A stretch of DNA of 64,000 bases from JBCCCJ01 sp039029315 (lineage in GTDB: Bacteria > Bacteroidota > Bacteroidia > J057), in the NCBI GenBank assembly GCA_039029315.1, contig JBCCGK010000053.1, positions 10,506 through 74,505 on the forward strand. Reading direction: 5' to 3'. Made by a program: the position numbers and the translations under genes. Every line of letters starts with the position of its first letter. Position 1 is the first letter of the stretch. The notes under the pieces were generated by a model, which searched no databases, had not been told where the DNA came from, and saw only the letters and a program-made list of their open reading frames with translations. Positions 55,366-63,992 of the stretch are shown here, in pieces.

Positions 55366-57033
55366 ATGAAACCTTCTGCCATTCTCCTACACTTCGTTCC
55401 TCTTCTCTTGATGCTCAGTTGCCAACCAGAAGCATCTGATTCTCCTGCTATATTTCAAGCAGATGTGGTCATATATGGAGGTACTTCAGCCGCTGTTGCT
55501 ACTGCTGTTCAGGTCTCACGCATGGGCAAGTCGATTCTGATTGTCTGCCCGGACACACATTTGGGAGGCTTGTCTGCTTCAGGTCTTGGCTGGACTGATA
55601 CGGGAAATAAAGGAGTGATCGGAGGGGTATCCAGAGAATTTTATCAGCGGATATATCAATATTATGATCAAGATGAAACCTGGAAGTGGCAAAAAAAAGA
55701 AGAGTATGGCAACCGAGGTCAGGGAACGCCTGCTCTCGATGGAAAGAATCGGACCATGTGGATTTTTGAGCCACATATAGCAGAGCAGGTATTTGAGGAT
55801 TTTGTCAGGGAGCATCAGATCCAGGTCTTGCGGAATGAATGGCTGGATCGGGAGGCGGGTGTTATTGTGGAGAATGGCAATATCCAATCTATCCGTATGC
55901 TTAGCGGAAAAACCTTCGAGGCCAAGATATTCATCGATGCAAGCTATGAAGGAGATCTGATGGCGGCAGCAGGGGTGAGTTATCATGTAGGTCGGGAAGC
56001 CAATGCTGTTTATGGAGAAAACTGGAATGGTATCCAAACAGGGGTGCTCCATCATCGTCATCATTTCGCGGATATGAATATGAGTCCATACAAGATCGCT
56101 GGTGATTCCAGCAGCGGAGTATTGGCCAGGATTTCCACTGCCGACCCTGGCATCAAAGGCGAAGGGGACAAAAAAGTCCAGGCATATTGCTTTCGCCTAT
56201 GCCTGACCAAACATCCTGACAATCGAATCCCCTTTGAGCGGCCACTGGGCTATGATTCCACGCAGTATGAATTGTTGGCAAGAATCTTTGATGCCGGATG
56301 GCGCGAGACCTTTCAGAAATTCGATCCGATCCCCAATGCCAAAACAGATGTGAACAACCACGGCCCTATGAGTTTTGACAATATTGGCATGAATTACGAC
56401 TATCCTGAAGCCAGTTATGAACGAAGGCAAGAAATCATCCAGGAACATGAACGCTATCAGAAAGGCTGGTTGTACTTCATCGCCAATGATCCGCGGGTCC
56501 CGGAAGAAGTCCAGTCAGAGATGCAACAATGGGGACTCGCCAAAGATGAATTTCTGGACAATGGGCATTGGCCGCACCAGATCTACGTTCGGGAGGCCAG
56601 AAGAATGATTGGAGAATTTGTAATGACAGAGCATGAAGTGCAAAGCAGCAGGCCTGTGAATGAACCCATTGGTATGGGCTCCTACACCATGGACTCTCAC
56701 AACATTCAGCGCTACATCACGCCAGAAGGCTATGTGCAGAATGAAGGTGATATTGGGGTGAAGCCCAAACAAGCCTATCAAATTCATCTTGGATCTATTC
56801 TTCCCAAACGCAGTGAATGTAGCAATTTGTTGGTTCCAGTGGCTGTGTCCAGCTCTCACATTGCCTTTGGTTCCATTCGCATGGAGCCTGTTTTTATGAT
56901 TTTGGGACAAAGTGCAGGAACTGTCGCAGCAATGGCCCTGGATCAAGGAATTGGGATTCATGAGTTGACTTATGCCCAACTCAGGGAACGGCTGTTACAA
57001 GACGGACAAGTGTTGGAGAATGCTTCAGAATAA
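55366..57033 (+). CDS. FAD-dependent oxidoreductase lipoprotein (FAD_oxidored family)
   Basis: 555 residues. A lipobox (LLMLSC, Cys19) suggests lipidation. The N-terminal dinucleotide fold ADVVIYGGTSAAVATAVQVS uses GGTSAA instead of GxGxxG, as is usual in the PF12831 (xanthan-lyase-associated) FAD family. LGGLSASGLGWTD, the central VNNHGPMSFDNIGMNYDYPE and a C-terminal FAD segment with GQSAGTVAAMALDQGIG support the family. Members of this family co-occur with polysaccharide lyases and sulfatases; the reaction is largely uncharacterised. It is in line with the upstream sulfatase and probably part of the same glycan-processing unit. Confidence 0.85.
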   Translation: MKPSAILLHFVPLLLMLSCQPEASDSPAIFQADVVIYGGTSAAVATAVQVSRMGKSILIVCPDTHLGGLSASGLGWTDTGNKGVIGGVSREFYQRIYQYYDQDETWKWQKKEEYGNRGQGTPALDGKNRTMWIFEPHIAEQVFEDFVREHQIQVLRNEWLDREAGVIVENGNIQSIRMLSGKTFEAKIFIDASYEGDLMAAAGVSYHVGREANAVYGENWNGIQTGVLHHRHHFADMNMSPYKIAGDSSSGVLARISTADPGIKGEGDKKVQAYCFRLCLTKHPDNRIPFERPLGYDSTQYELLARIFDAGWRETFQKFDPIPNAKTDVNNHGPMSFDNIGMNYDYPEASYERRQEIIQEHERYQKGWLYFIANDPRVPEEVQSEMQQWGLAKDEFLDNGHWPHQIYVREARRMIGEFVMTEHEVQSSRPVNEPIGMGSYTMDSHNIQRYITPEGYVQNEGDIGVKPKQAYQIHLGSILPKRSECSNLLVPVAVSSSHIAFGSIRMEPVFMILGQSAGTVAAMALDQGIGIHELTYAQLRERLLQDGQVLENASE

Positions 57034-57045
57034 CTACACAGTCAT

Positions 57046-57130
57046 AAGTAGGTGGACAAATTTAGATATTATTGGGCATAGTGGGCATAGTGGGCATAGT
57101 GGGCATAGTGGGCATAAGGGAAATAAGGGT
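57046..57130 (-). repeat. half copy C of the MITE-like repeat with an internal 9-bp tandem repeat
   Basis: It begins with the terminal motif AAGTAGGTGGACA (57046-57058). It is followed by an AT-rich lead and four perfect 9-bp units GGGCATAGT (57074-57109) plus a fifth variant GGGCATAAG, then GGAAATAAGGG like the inside of the full copies. The opposite end is missing; a Crp/Fnr gene remnant starts where it should be. Confidence 0.6.
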
Positions 57131-57132
57131 GA

Positions 57133-57261
57133 TTCGGGACCCATCAGCAGATTGCCTATGATTTGAATGTGTCTCGGGAGGCTGTGTCGAGATTGTTAAA
57201 GCAGTTGGAGAAAAGCGGGACAGTTCAGCTAGAGCGAAACAAAATCTTCCTCTTAGCTTAA
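57133..57261 (+). pseudogene. 3' remnant of a Crp/Fnr family regulator gene
   Basis: An in-frame stretch of ~42 codons encodes THQQIAYDLNVSREAVSRLL followed by KQLEKSGTVQLERNKIFLLA and a stop. This is the recognition helix and wing of a Crp/Fnr HTH (usual pattern TH-x-E-IA-x-x-L-x-(T/V)-SRE-x-VSRLL-K-x-LE). An in-frame TGA at 57130-57132 precedes it, and the cNMP-binding domain and helix start are absent. It overlaps the convergent SulP stop by a few bases. The break coincides with a MITE-like repeat, so repeat insertion or recombination probably truncated it. An intact Crp/Fnr may once have controlled the adjacent SulP/Mo-enzyme genes. Confidence 0.75.
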
Positions 57262-59034
57262 TTGCTCTCTGGGTTTGATGATTGATTCATCCGATTCCTC
57301 CTGATAGTCAGGGCACTCCTGAAAAATCTGTTTCTGACAATTGGCGCAAATAGAAGCAGATAAGGACGGATAAATGGCCTTAACAGCTTCCACCTTGGAC
57401 CAGAAAAAGTGATCCTCCCCAATGGTCTCCCAATAGCCCCCCTTTTTCATGAGTTGGCGTCCTGGCTTTTTCAATCCACAGATATACAGATCCCCACCTT
57501 TTGCCCGCCACTTCAGGGTTTCCTGCACCAGGAGTTCAGTCCCTGCCAGATCCAGAAAATTGATCCCATTAGCCAAAATCAATAAGCGATTTGTCTCAGG
57601 CTGCTCCTCAGCCAATTCCGTCAAATAATTTGCCACATGATCCACGGCACCAAAAAAAAGAGAACCATCTATGCGAATGACTTTGAGTTGAGGACATTCA
57701 GCAACAGGAATACGATCAACATTGACAAATTGACGCTTGGGTCTTGCAGGATCTGGTGCCATGGTCACAATTCGAGGCTTGGAGGTCCGTTGTAAATAAA
57801 AGATGAGGGACAAAATCACGCCTAAATAAATGGCGAATTCCAGTTCCATGAACAAGGCCCCGAGGAAAGTAATCATCATGACCACAAATTCCTTGCGATT
57901 GGTCTTGAACACCTGCTTGATATGGTGGAAGTCTATCAAATTATAGCCAACCAACAAAATGATGCCTCCCATAGCAGGAATGGGCAAATAGGCAGTTAAA
58001 GGAGCTACCAACAATAAGATCAAGGCCAATAGTACTGCAGCAAAAATAGCTGCCAGAGGAGTTCGGGCGCCTGCCTGATGGTTCACCCCAGAACGGGTAA
58101 AGGAACCAGAGCCTGGATAACTCGAAAAAAAGCTTCCAACCAGATTGGACAAGCCCTGTCCAATGAATTCCTGATTCCCATCGATTCGTTGTTGGGTATG
58201 CGTTGCAATGGCTTTGGCGATCGACACAGCCTCGATCAGGCCGAGCAGACCGATGGCAAAGGCATTGCCTGAGAGTTTTTGGATAACATCAGGCGAGAGG
58301 TCTGGCAAGGAGGGAGATGGCAAATGGGCAGGAAGTTCTCCGACCAATGCAACTCCATGAGCAGGCCCATCAATCAGAAGACTGATAATGGCACCGACTC
58401 CCATTGCCACCAGCATATAAGGAAGTTTAGGCAGGAATTTACGGACCAATAACGCAGAGGCCAGGGTTCCAAGACTTACCAGCAATACATAGAGATTGGT
58501 ATGGAGAACTCCAGTAACAATCAATTGCCAGGAAGACAAAAAGGAAGCCCCACGAGGAATGTCCAGCCCCATCACATGCTTCATCTGACTGGTCATGATA
58601 AGCAAGGCTGCTCCTGCCGTGAACCCAATCACAACTGAATGGGAAACGAAATTCACCAGCGTCCCCATTCTTGCCAATCCCAACAGGAGTTGGACCACCC
58701 CTGCCATAAAGGCTAGCGTCAAGGCAAGTTGGATGTATTCATTGCTACCGGGCTCTGCATATTGACTCAAAGCTGCAAAAACAACGATGGAAATCGCAGT
58801 CGTAGGTCCTGAAATCAGATGTCTGGATGAACCAAACAAGGCCGCAATCACTGGGGTAACCATCGCAGTGTAGAGGCCATATTCAGGCGGAAGCCCGGCA
58901 ATCATGGCAAAGGCAACTCCCTGCGGCAACACAATCACTGCCCCCGTGATCCCAGCCAAAAGATCTGCTCTGAGTGTTTGGCGACCAATCATCGGCCACC
59001 ATTGAAGAAAGGGGAAAATATTGGATAGCTGCAT
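57253..59034 (-). CDS. SulP family anion permease with C-terminal STAS domain
   Basis: About 593 residues from the ATG at 59034, which begins QLSNIFPFLQWWPMIGRQTL as in relatives; 59064 is an alternative. Ten or more helices carry the SulP signatures DLLAGITGAVIVLPQGVAFA and GLPPEYGLYTAMVTPVIAAL, then ELEFAIYLGVILSLIFYLQR. Residues ~435-560 are a STAS domain (IRIDGSLFFGAVDHVANYL, INFLDLAGTELL). A short tail has a CANCQ-x6-C motif found in some SulP subgroups, possibly metal-binding. It is the third gene of a minus-strand set after the molybdopterin oxidoreductase (~180-base gap). Sulfate export or uptake is likely; bicarbonate cannot be excluded. Confidence 0.88.
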   Translation of the reverse strand: MQLSNIFPFLQWWPMIGRQTLRADLLAGITGAVIVLPQGVAFAMIAGLPPEYGLYTAMVTPVIAALFGSSRHLISGPTTAISIVVFAALSQYAEPGSNEYIQLALTLAFMAGVVQLLLGLARMGTLVNFVSHSVVIGFTAGAALLIMTSQMKHVMGLDIPRGASFLSSWQLIVTGVLHTNLYVLLVSLGTLASALLVRKFLPKLPYMLVAMGVGAIISLLIDGPAHGVALVGELPAHLPSPSLPDLSPDVIQKLSGNAFAIGLLGLIEAVSIAKAIATHTQQRIDGNQEFIGQGLSNLVGSFFSSYPGSGSFTRSGVNHQAGARTPLAAIFAAVLLALILLLVAPLTAYLPIPAMGGIILLVGYNLIDFHHIKQVFKTNRKEFVVMMITFLGALFMELEFAIYLGVILSLIFYLQRTSKPRIVTMAPDPARPKRQFVNVDRIPVAECPQLKVIRIDGSLFFGAVDHVANYLTELAEEQPETNRLLILANGINFLDLAGTELLVQETLKWRAKGGDLYICGLKKPGRQLMKKGGYWETIGEDHFFWSKVEAVKAIYPSLSASICANCQKQIFQECPDYQEESDESIIKPREQLS

Positions 59035-59211
59035 AAGCGGCACAAAGGTAAGAAATTGACACATCAGAATGACAATTCACCTCATTCAATTGCCTGATGG
59101 TAAGAGATATGAACTTCTCAAGCAATTCAAGGATGGCGAATCCCTTTCTTCCGCAGAGAATTGTCTGGGGAAATTGTGCTGCATACCCATTTCCTACCCC
59201 AACCCAAGTAG

Positions 59212-62085
59212 CTATTTCTGCAAATCCTCCTGCACATAATAGGTTTCCAGGGCAGGCTTCAATGGTCTGGCAAACCACAAAGGCCGCCGCAACCCATTCG
59301 GACCTGGAGCAGGTCTGGTCATCTTCAACCACCGCTGATACACTTCAAAAGATTTTTGGGTATCGACCATAATTTCTCCATAAGAATCCCCCGGATGAGC
59401 GGGTTCAAGCCTGACCTTCTGATGCCAACAGTGCATCCCACTGATGGGGTCGGGGTGCACAGGAAAAGTGATGTTCTGATGCACCCCGCCATCGCTCCAG
59501 AAGATACGAGAGGAATCCTTATCGGCACTCTCAAATCGCTTGACCCCTTCGAGGGTCTGCATACGCCATGTGCCGTTATCTGACTCCTGAATGGATACTG
59601 TATTGGTCGCCCAACGATTGCCAATTTTGTCTTGAGGGCGGCGCCATCTGCCCAGATGATGCGAACAGGCAATCACCCCTGGCTTCATGGATTCTGTCAC
59701 CCAGATTTTATCGACAAAGTAGCCGATCTCCGTACTGATTCTTACCAGATCGCCATTCTTCAGTCCCCTGCTTTCGGCATCCGATCGGTGTATCCAAATC
59801 GGATTCCGATTGGCGATTTCCGTGAGCCATTTTGCATTGGCCGAGCGAGAGTGAATCAATACCGGAAGCCGGAAAGTAGGTACGAGAGGAAATTCATGCT
59901 TGCTTTTGTCAATATTTTCAGGGTGAATGTGGCTTTTGATGTAGACAGGTGTTGCATATTCCTCCCAGCCCCAGTCTACCATCGTTTGCGAAAAGAATTC
60001 CTGCTTGCGGGAAGGCGTTGGAAAACCTGTCATCGCCCTGCCATTGATCATCACGCCAATATCTTTTCCGTCTTTGCGAATAACACCCGTTTTTTCCTCT
60101 ACCACAGCTTCATGCATGCTTTCCGGTGCCAATTGCTTCAAATGCTTGCTGTAGGAGGTTTTTTCTACCGCAAAGGCACCATACTTGCGCATATAGTCCA
60201 ATGGTGTCAGCCCTTCTTTTGCGGCCTCTTCAGGAAGATTGGGTGTATGCTCAAAGATGTATTGATAATACTCATCGATGGTGATTTTTTCATTGGATCG
60301 ATAGGGCGAGAGAAAATGCTTCCTGATGCCGAGATCTCCCTCCTTGTCAATTCTCCAGGACAGTTCAATCCAAAACTCATCTTCTTCCCAAACGTCTCCA
60401 GGGTTCACATCATAGGTAAATGTAAAAGCTTTGCCGGCTCTTCTGGCCGCTTCCCGCAAGACCGGTTGTCGGAAGCCAATCCACATGCCGGAGTGGGTCG
60501 CATAACTATTCAGATCATGTCGCTCTCCTGCATGGCCCATGGGCAGGACATAGTCCGCAAAGTAGGCTGTTTCATTCCAGGTCGGAGTCATGGCAATATG
60601 CAGCCCAACTTTTTCTTCATCTTTCAACATTTCCATCCAGGAAAAGCCATCTGGATAGGTCCACACCGGATTGAATACGCGGGTGAAATACACGTCCATT
60701 TTTCCTCTGCCTTCTTTCAGGAAATGTGGCAACAAAAAGCTCATTTCAAAAAAGGAGAGGGGATACTCTTTTGGAAAATGCAATTCGTTCCAAAACTTCT
60801 GAGCTGGTGGCACATCAAAAAATGTGGGTTTGAACTTGTTCCAGCTATTGGGAGAGGTGCCTCCGACTGTTCCTACGCTTCCGGTCAGGACATTGAGAAA
60901 ATGTAAGGCCCGAGAAACAGCCCATCCTCCCAAATTGCCACTGGCGGCACTGCGCCAGTTATGAGTAGCAAACTGACTGCCAGCCTCTCCAATCTTTCGA
61001 GCCACCTCCACAATCACGTTTGCTTCAATTCCAGCCTCATTTGCGGCAAATTCAGGCGTAAATTCTGCATATTCTTCCCGCATCGCTTCAATAAAGGTCT
61101 CAAAGCTTTGCGGTCGGTCTGCATGTCTGGCTTCCAGATATGTCTGCCAATTCACCCAATCTTTCATAAAGGCTTCATTGTACAAGCCTTCATCCAGAAT
61201 GATTTTGGCCATTGCAAGCAAGACAGCAGCTTCACTTCCCGGATAGGTGGGCATCCAGTAATCAGACATGCTGGCGGTGTTGGACAATCGCGGGTCCATC
61301 ACTGCCAGTTTTGCCCCCTTCATCATGCCTTCAATGATTCTCTGGGCATGCGGATTGAAGTAGTGGCCGGATTCCAGGTGGGCACTGATCAGGAGAATGA
61401 ATCTTGCATTGGCATGGTCGGGGGATGGTCGATTATACCCATGCCAGAGGTTATAGCCAAATCGGGCACCAGCAGAGCAAATATTGGTATGGCTGTTGTG
61501 CCCATCAATGCCCCATGCCTGAAGAACGCGATTGGCATAACCTTCATGACCAGGCCGACCTACGTGATAAGCGACTTCATTGTTCCGGCCTTCCTGTAAG
61601 GCTGTTCTGATTCTTGCAGCAATGTCTTCCAACACTTCTTCCCAACTTACCTGTTCCCATTTGCCTTCTCCTCTCTCCCCTACTCGCTTCATCGGGTAAA
61701 GAATTCGATCAGGATCGGTGATTTGGTTGATGGTTGCAGGTCCTTTGGCACAGTTTCTTCCACGGCTTCCTGGATGGTAGGGATTTCCTTCAAATTTGCG
61801 GATTTGATCTGTTTCCTTGTCCACATATGCCAACAGACCGCAAGCAGATTCGCAGTTGAAACAAGTGGTAGGCACAATGGAATAATGTTTTTTCTGCCGT
61901 TTGGGCCATCCTTTGGCTTCATGCTCCACCCAATCCTCCCATTGTTCAGGCGGGGGATAGTTCTGGAGTTTTCCTGGTTCCTGAAGATGTGGAATATCGG
62001 TTGTGCGATCCCTATGAAGATTGGGAATGAGACGCAGACGTTCGGCGATTTTTTCAATCCAGGATGGATGATGTTTATAGGACAT
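59212..62085 (-). CDS. molybdopterin oxidoreductase, SoeA/PsrA-like catalytic subunit
   Basis: 957 residues with no Tat signal, so cytoplasmic. Near residue 71 TTCFNCESACGLLAYVDKET holds three cysteines, and RGRNCAKGPATINQ the fourth, of the N-terminal [4Fe-4S] cluster. The molybdopterin-binding fold continues with YHVGRPGHEGYANRVLQAWG and NSHTNICSAGARFGY (Cys or Ser position of the molybdenum ligand), and a C-terminal dinucleotide-binding domain near MKPGVIACSHHLGRWRRP. It matches the layout of sulfite dehydrogenase SoeA better than Tat-exported PsrA. It is 47 bases downstream of the FeS-NrfD fusion gene. Substrate (sulfite, polysulfide or thiosulfate) is inferred only. Confidence 0.85.
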   Translation of the reverse strand: MSYKHHPSWIEKIAERLRLIPNLHRDRTTDIPHLQEPGKLQNYPPPEQWEDWVEHEAKGWPKRQKKHYSIVPTTCFNCESACGLLAYVDKETDQIRKFEGNPYHPGSRGRNCAKGPATINQITDPDRILYPMKRVGERGEGKWEQVSWEEVLEDIAARIRTALQEGRNNEVAYHVGRPGHEGYANRVLQAWGIDGHNSHTNICSAGARFGYNLWHGYNRPSPDHANARFILLISAHLESGHYFNPHAQRIIEGMMKGAKLAVMDPRLSNTASMSDYWMPTYPGSEAAVLLAMAKIILDEGLYNEAFMKDWVNWQTYLEARHADRPQSFETFIEAMREEYAEFTPEFAANEAGIEANVIVEVARKIGEAGSQFATHNWRSAASGNLGGWAVSRALHFLNVLTGSVGTVGGTSPNSWNKFKPTFFDVPPAQKFWNELHFPKEYPLSFFEMSFLLPHFLKEGRGKMDVYFTRVFNPVWTYPDGFSWMEMLKDEEKVGLHIAMTPTWNETAYFADYVLPMGHAGERHDLNSYATHSGMWIGFRQPVLREAARRAGKAFTFTYDVNPGDVWEEDEFWIELSWRIDKEGDLGIRKHFLSPYRSNEKITIDEYYQYIFEHTPNLPEEAAKEGLTPLDYMRKYGAFAVEKTSYSKHLKQLAPESMHEAVVEEKTGVIRKDGKDIGVMINGRAMTGFPTPSRKQEFFSQTMVDWGWEEYATPVYIKSHIHPENIDKSKHEFPLVPTFRLPVLIHSRSANAKWLTEIANRNPIWIHRSDAESRGLKNGDLVRISTEIGYFVDKIWVTESMKPGVIACSHHLGRWRRPQDKIGNRWATNTVSIQESDNGTWRMQTLEGVKRFESADKDSSRIFWSDGGVHQNITFPVHPDPISGMHCWHQKVRLEPAHPGDSYGEIMVDTQKSFEVYQRWLKMTRPAPGPNGLRRPLWFARPLKPALETYYVQEDLQK

Positions 62086-62132
62086 GGGAGGAATTCGTTC
62101 GGGGGTGGGAGAAAAAGAAAATGCAGGAAGAA

Positions 62133-63725
62133 TTAACTCAAGGGAATTTGTTGAGGGGCCTGAACCCAGATATGTTCAGAGACATAGATTCCTATCAGGA
62201 CACAGATTGCCGCAAGGGCAATCAAAATGGGAATTCCAGTAATCAGAAGAACCATTGGGATGAGATTCCCCAATCCCACAAGCCCAATCCAGAATTGATG
62301 CTTGTACTGACCAGATGTGATCATTTTGACAGTCAATTTTGCATCTGCCGTCGCGTGAGGGGTAGTGAGTTCGACCAATATCACTGCCAAATTCAGACCA
62401 ATGCATAGCATGAGCAACCTTGGGACGAATACCAGCCAATCAGATTCTCCAATACCGAGCATTCCCAATATAGCAAACACCGCTCCCCCTGCCATAAAGC
62501 TGTGAATCAACATATGAAAAGATAGCATAGGACTTTGCCAGAAATCTCTTCCTTTGGCCTGTGCAAAAAGGAATGCAGTGTACACAGAGGTAATTCCTCC
62601 CAACAATGCCCCCAACCACAATCCTATACTGCTCATAACCTGAGACTCAGACCATAGCCCGATGGCCCAGATGGTCAAGGCCAGACCATAAAAGGTAATG
62701 GCATATCCACCACGCACCAACCATGATTTCCATTGTGGTCTGAGCAGGATATAGAGGAAACGGGAGGGCTGGTCCAAGTCCTTGATCAAGAGTCCACCCG
62801 TAATTGCCAAAAACAACATCCCCACAATAACAGCACTCCACTGCAAGGCAGTTCCCAGATTCGCCAATCCAGAAACGGAAGCCATAAATGGGACAAGCAG
62901 TGCACCTGTGGCAATGGCTTTTGTCCACACATAGGCAGAAACCTCCCAGCCCCAAAGGGTTCCCTTCCTGGGTGCATCATAGACACGACGAGTCTTCTCC
63001 ATGATTGCCTGGACCTGCGTTTTACTCCCATCCTTGCCTCCCGCCAGTTTTGCACTCATCTCAGCCGGATTGGCTTGTTGTTTTCGATTTTCAGCATACT
63101 TGGCAAAGTGCCCGACCCCCCCGGTTTGTTCACTCCACATATACTGGTCTTCCTCTTGGGTATGTGTAGGGGTCAGAGAAGCTTCATCTCCATTGATATA
63201 GAAGAGGTTCGGTTTGGTATCCTTTTCGGGTTTGCGGACTGTAACTTTTTCCTGCGAAAGCATGGTGGAGATTTCAGAGAAGGGGTCTTCCATATCTCCT
63301 GAGATGATGGCATGCTCTGGACAGACATTGACACAGGCGGGCTCCAATCCGACATCCACCCTATGTGCACAGTAGTTGCACTTGGCAGCGGTATGTGTAT
63401 CTGGATCTATATAGAGTGCATCATAAGGACAAGCTTGCATACAGGCCTTACACCCAATACACCGATCTGAATCAAAATCCACAATGCCATCTTCCCGCTT
63501 GTGCAGAGCTTCAACCGGACAAATGGTAACACAGGGTGCGTCAGTGCAGTGATTACAGCGCATGACAGAGAACAATCGCTGTGTATGGGGAAATTGTCCT
63601 TTTTCGACCTGTTTGACCCAGGTCCTGTTGACCCCAACCGGAACATCATGTTCAGACTTGCAGGCTACAGTACAGGCATGGCAGCCAATACACTTCCTGT
63701 TATCAATGATAAAACCGTATTTCAT
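62133..63725 (-). CDS. fused FeS electron-transfer (DmsB/PsrB-like) and membrane-anchor (DmsC-like) subunit
   Basis: 530 residues. The N-terminal ~175 residues have four ferredoxin-type clusters: CIGCHACTVAC, CNHCTDAPCVTIC, CIGCKACMQAC and CNYC followed by CVNVC. After a linker (~175-265) come about eight membrane helices, the DmsC/NrfD-type anchor (KAIATGALLVPFMASVSGLA, LLGGITSVYTAFLFAQAKGR). Normally these are two separate proteins; here they are one chain. It is the first gene of the set, with the catalytic subunit 47 bases downstream. It would pass electrons between the molybdenum site and the quinone pool at the inner membrane. Confidence 0.88.
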   Translation of the reverse strand: MKYGFIIDNRKCIGCHACTVACKSEHDVPVGVNRTWVKQVEKGQFPHTQRLFSVMRCNHCTDAPCVTICPVEALHKREDGIVDFDSDRCIGCKACMQACPYDALYIDPDTHTAAKCNYCAHRVDVGLEPACVNVCPEHAIISGDMEDPFSEISTMLSQEKVTVRKPEKDTKPNLFYINGDEASLTPTHTQEEDQYMWSEQTGGVGHFAKYAENRKQQANPAEMSAKLAGGKDGSKTQVQAIMEKTRRVYDAPRKGTLWGWEVSAYVWTKAIATGALLVPFMASVSGLANLGTALQWSAVIVGMLFLAITGGLLIKDLDQPSRFLYILLRPQWKSWLVRGGYAITFYGLALTIWAIGLWSESQVMSSIGLWLGALLGGITSVYTAFLFAQAKGRDFWQSPMLSFHMLIHSFMAGGAVFAILGMLGIGESDWLVFVPRLLMLCIGLNLAVILVELTTPHATADAKLTVKMITSGQYKHQFWIGLVGLGNLIPMVLLITGIPILIALAAICVLIGIYVSEHIWVQAPQQIPLS

Positions 63726-63762
63726 GTAGCAGTATTATTAGATAGGTCCTGTCGGGCTAAGT

Positions 63763-63896
63763 AAGTAGATGGACAATATTAGGTTTGATTTTGGGTATAA
63801 AGGAAATAGGGGATATACTGGCTTGATTGGTAAGATTTCTCCATTATTTCCTCTATGCCCACTATATCCCTCACAAATAATTGTGTCCCCTTACTT
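63763..63896 (-). repeat. MITE-like repeat, copy B (134 bp, inverted relative to copy A)
   Basis: Ends AAGTAGATGGACA (63763-63775) and TGTCCCCTTACTT (63884-63896). Its reverse complement aligns with copy A at 19748-19872 over nearly its full length with a few substitutions and one short insertion; the core word TACTGGCTTGATTGGTAAGA is exact. It sits 38 bases upstream of the FeS-NrfD fusion gene, so it is part of that promoter region. Confidence 0.75.
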
Positions 63897-63979
63897 ATGG
63901 AGACAATTTTGAATGAAGAATTATGAATATTGAATGAGCTGTCAGACAGCGAGTTATCAGATTTTTTTATAGTTAATTT

Positions 63980-63992
63980 TGTCCACCCACTT
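63980..63992 (+). repeat. isolated terminus of the MITE-like repeat family (window edge)
   Basis: TGTCCACCCACTT is identical to the right terminus of copy A. The upstream 85 bases do not resemble the core, so this is a partial or edge-truncated copy. Confidence 0.4.

Noticed and set aside
57074..57118. Tandem repeat considered as a CRISPR array
   Set aside because: The 9-bp units are directly abutting with no spacers and no cas genes are nearby.
56972..57166. Frame encoding repeated Gly-His-Ser across the 9-bp array
   Set aside because: It is produced by the tandem repeat inside a non-coding repeat element and starts inside the FAD oxidoreductase gene in another frame.
59632..60906. Long plus-strand open frame (424 codons) opposite the molybdopterin oxidoreductase gene
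   Set aside because: It mirrors a conserved cofactor-binding gene on the other strand, has unusual composition and no recognisable domain. It is a shadow frame.
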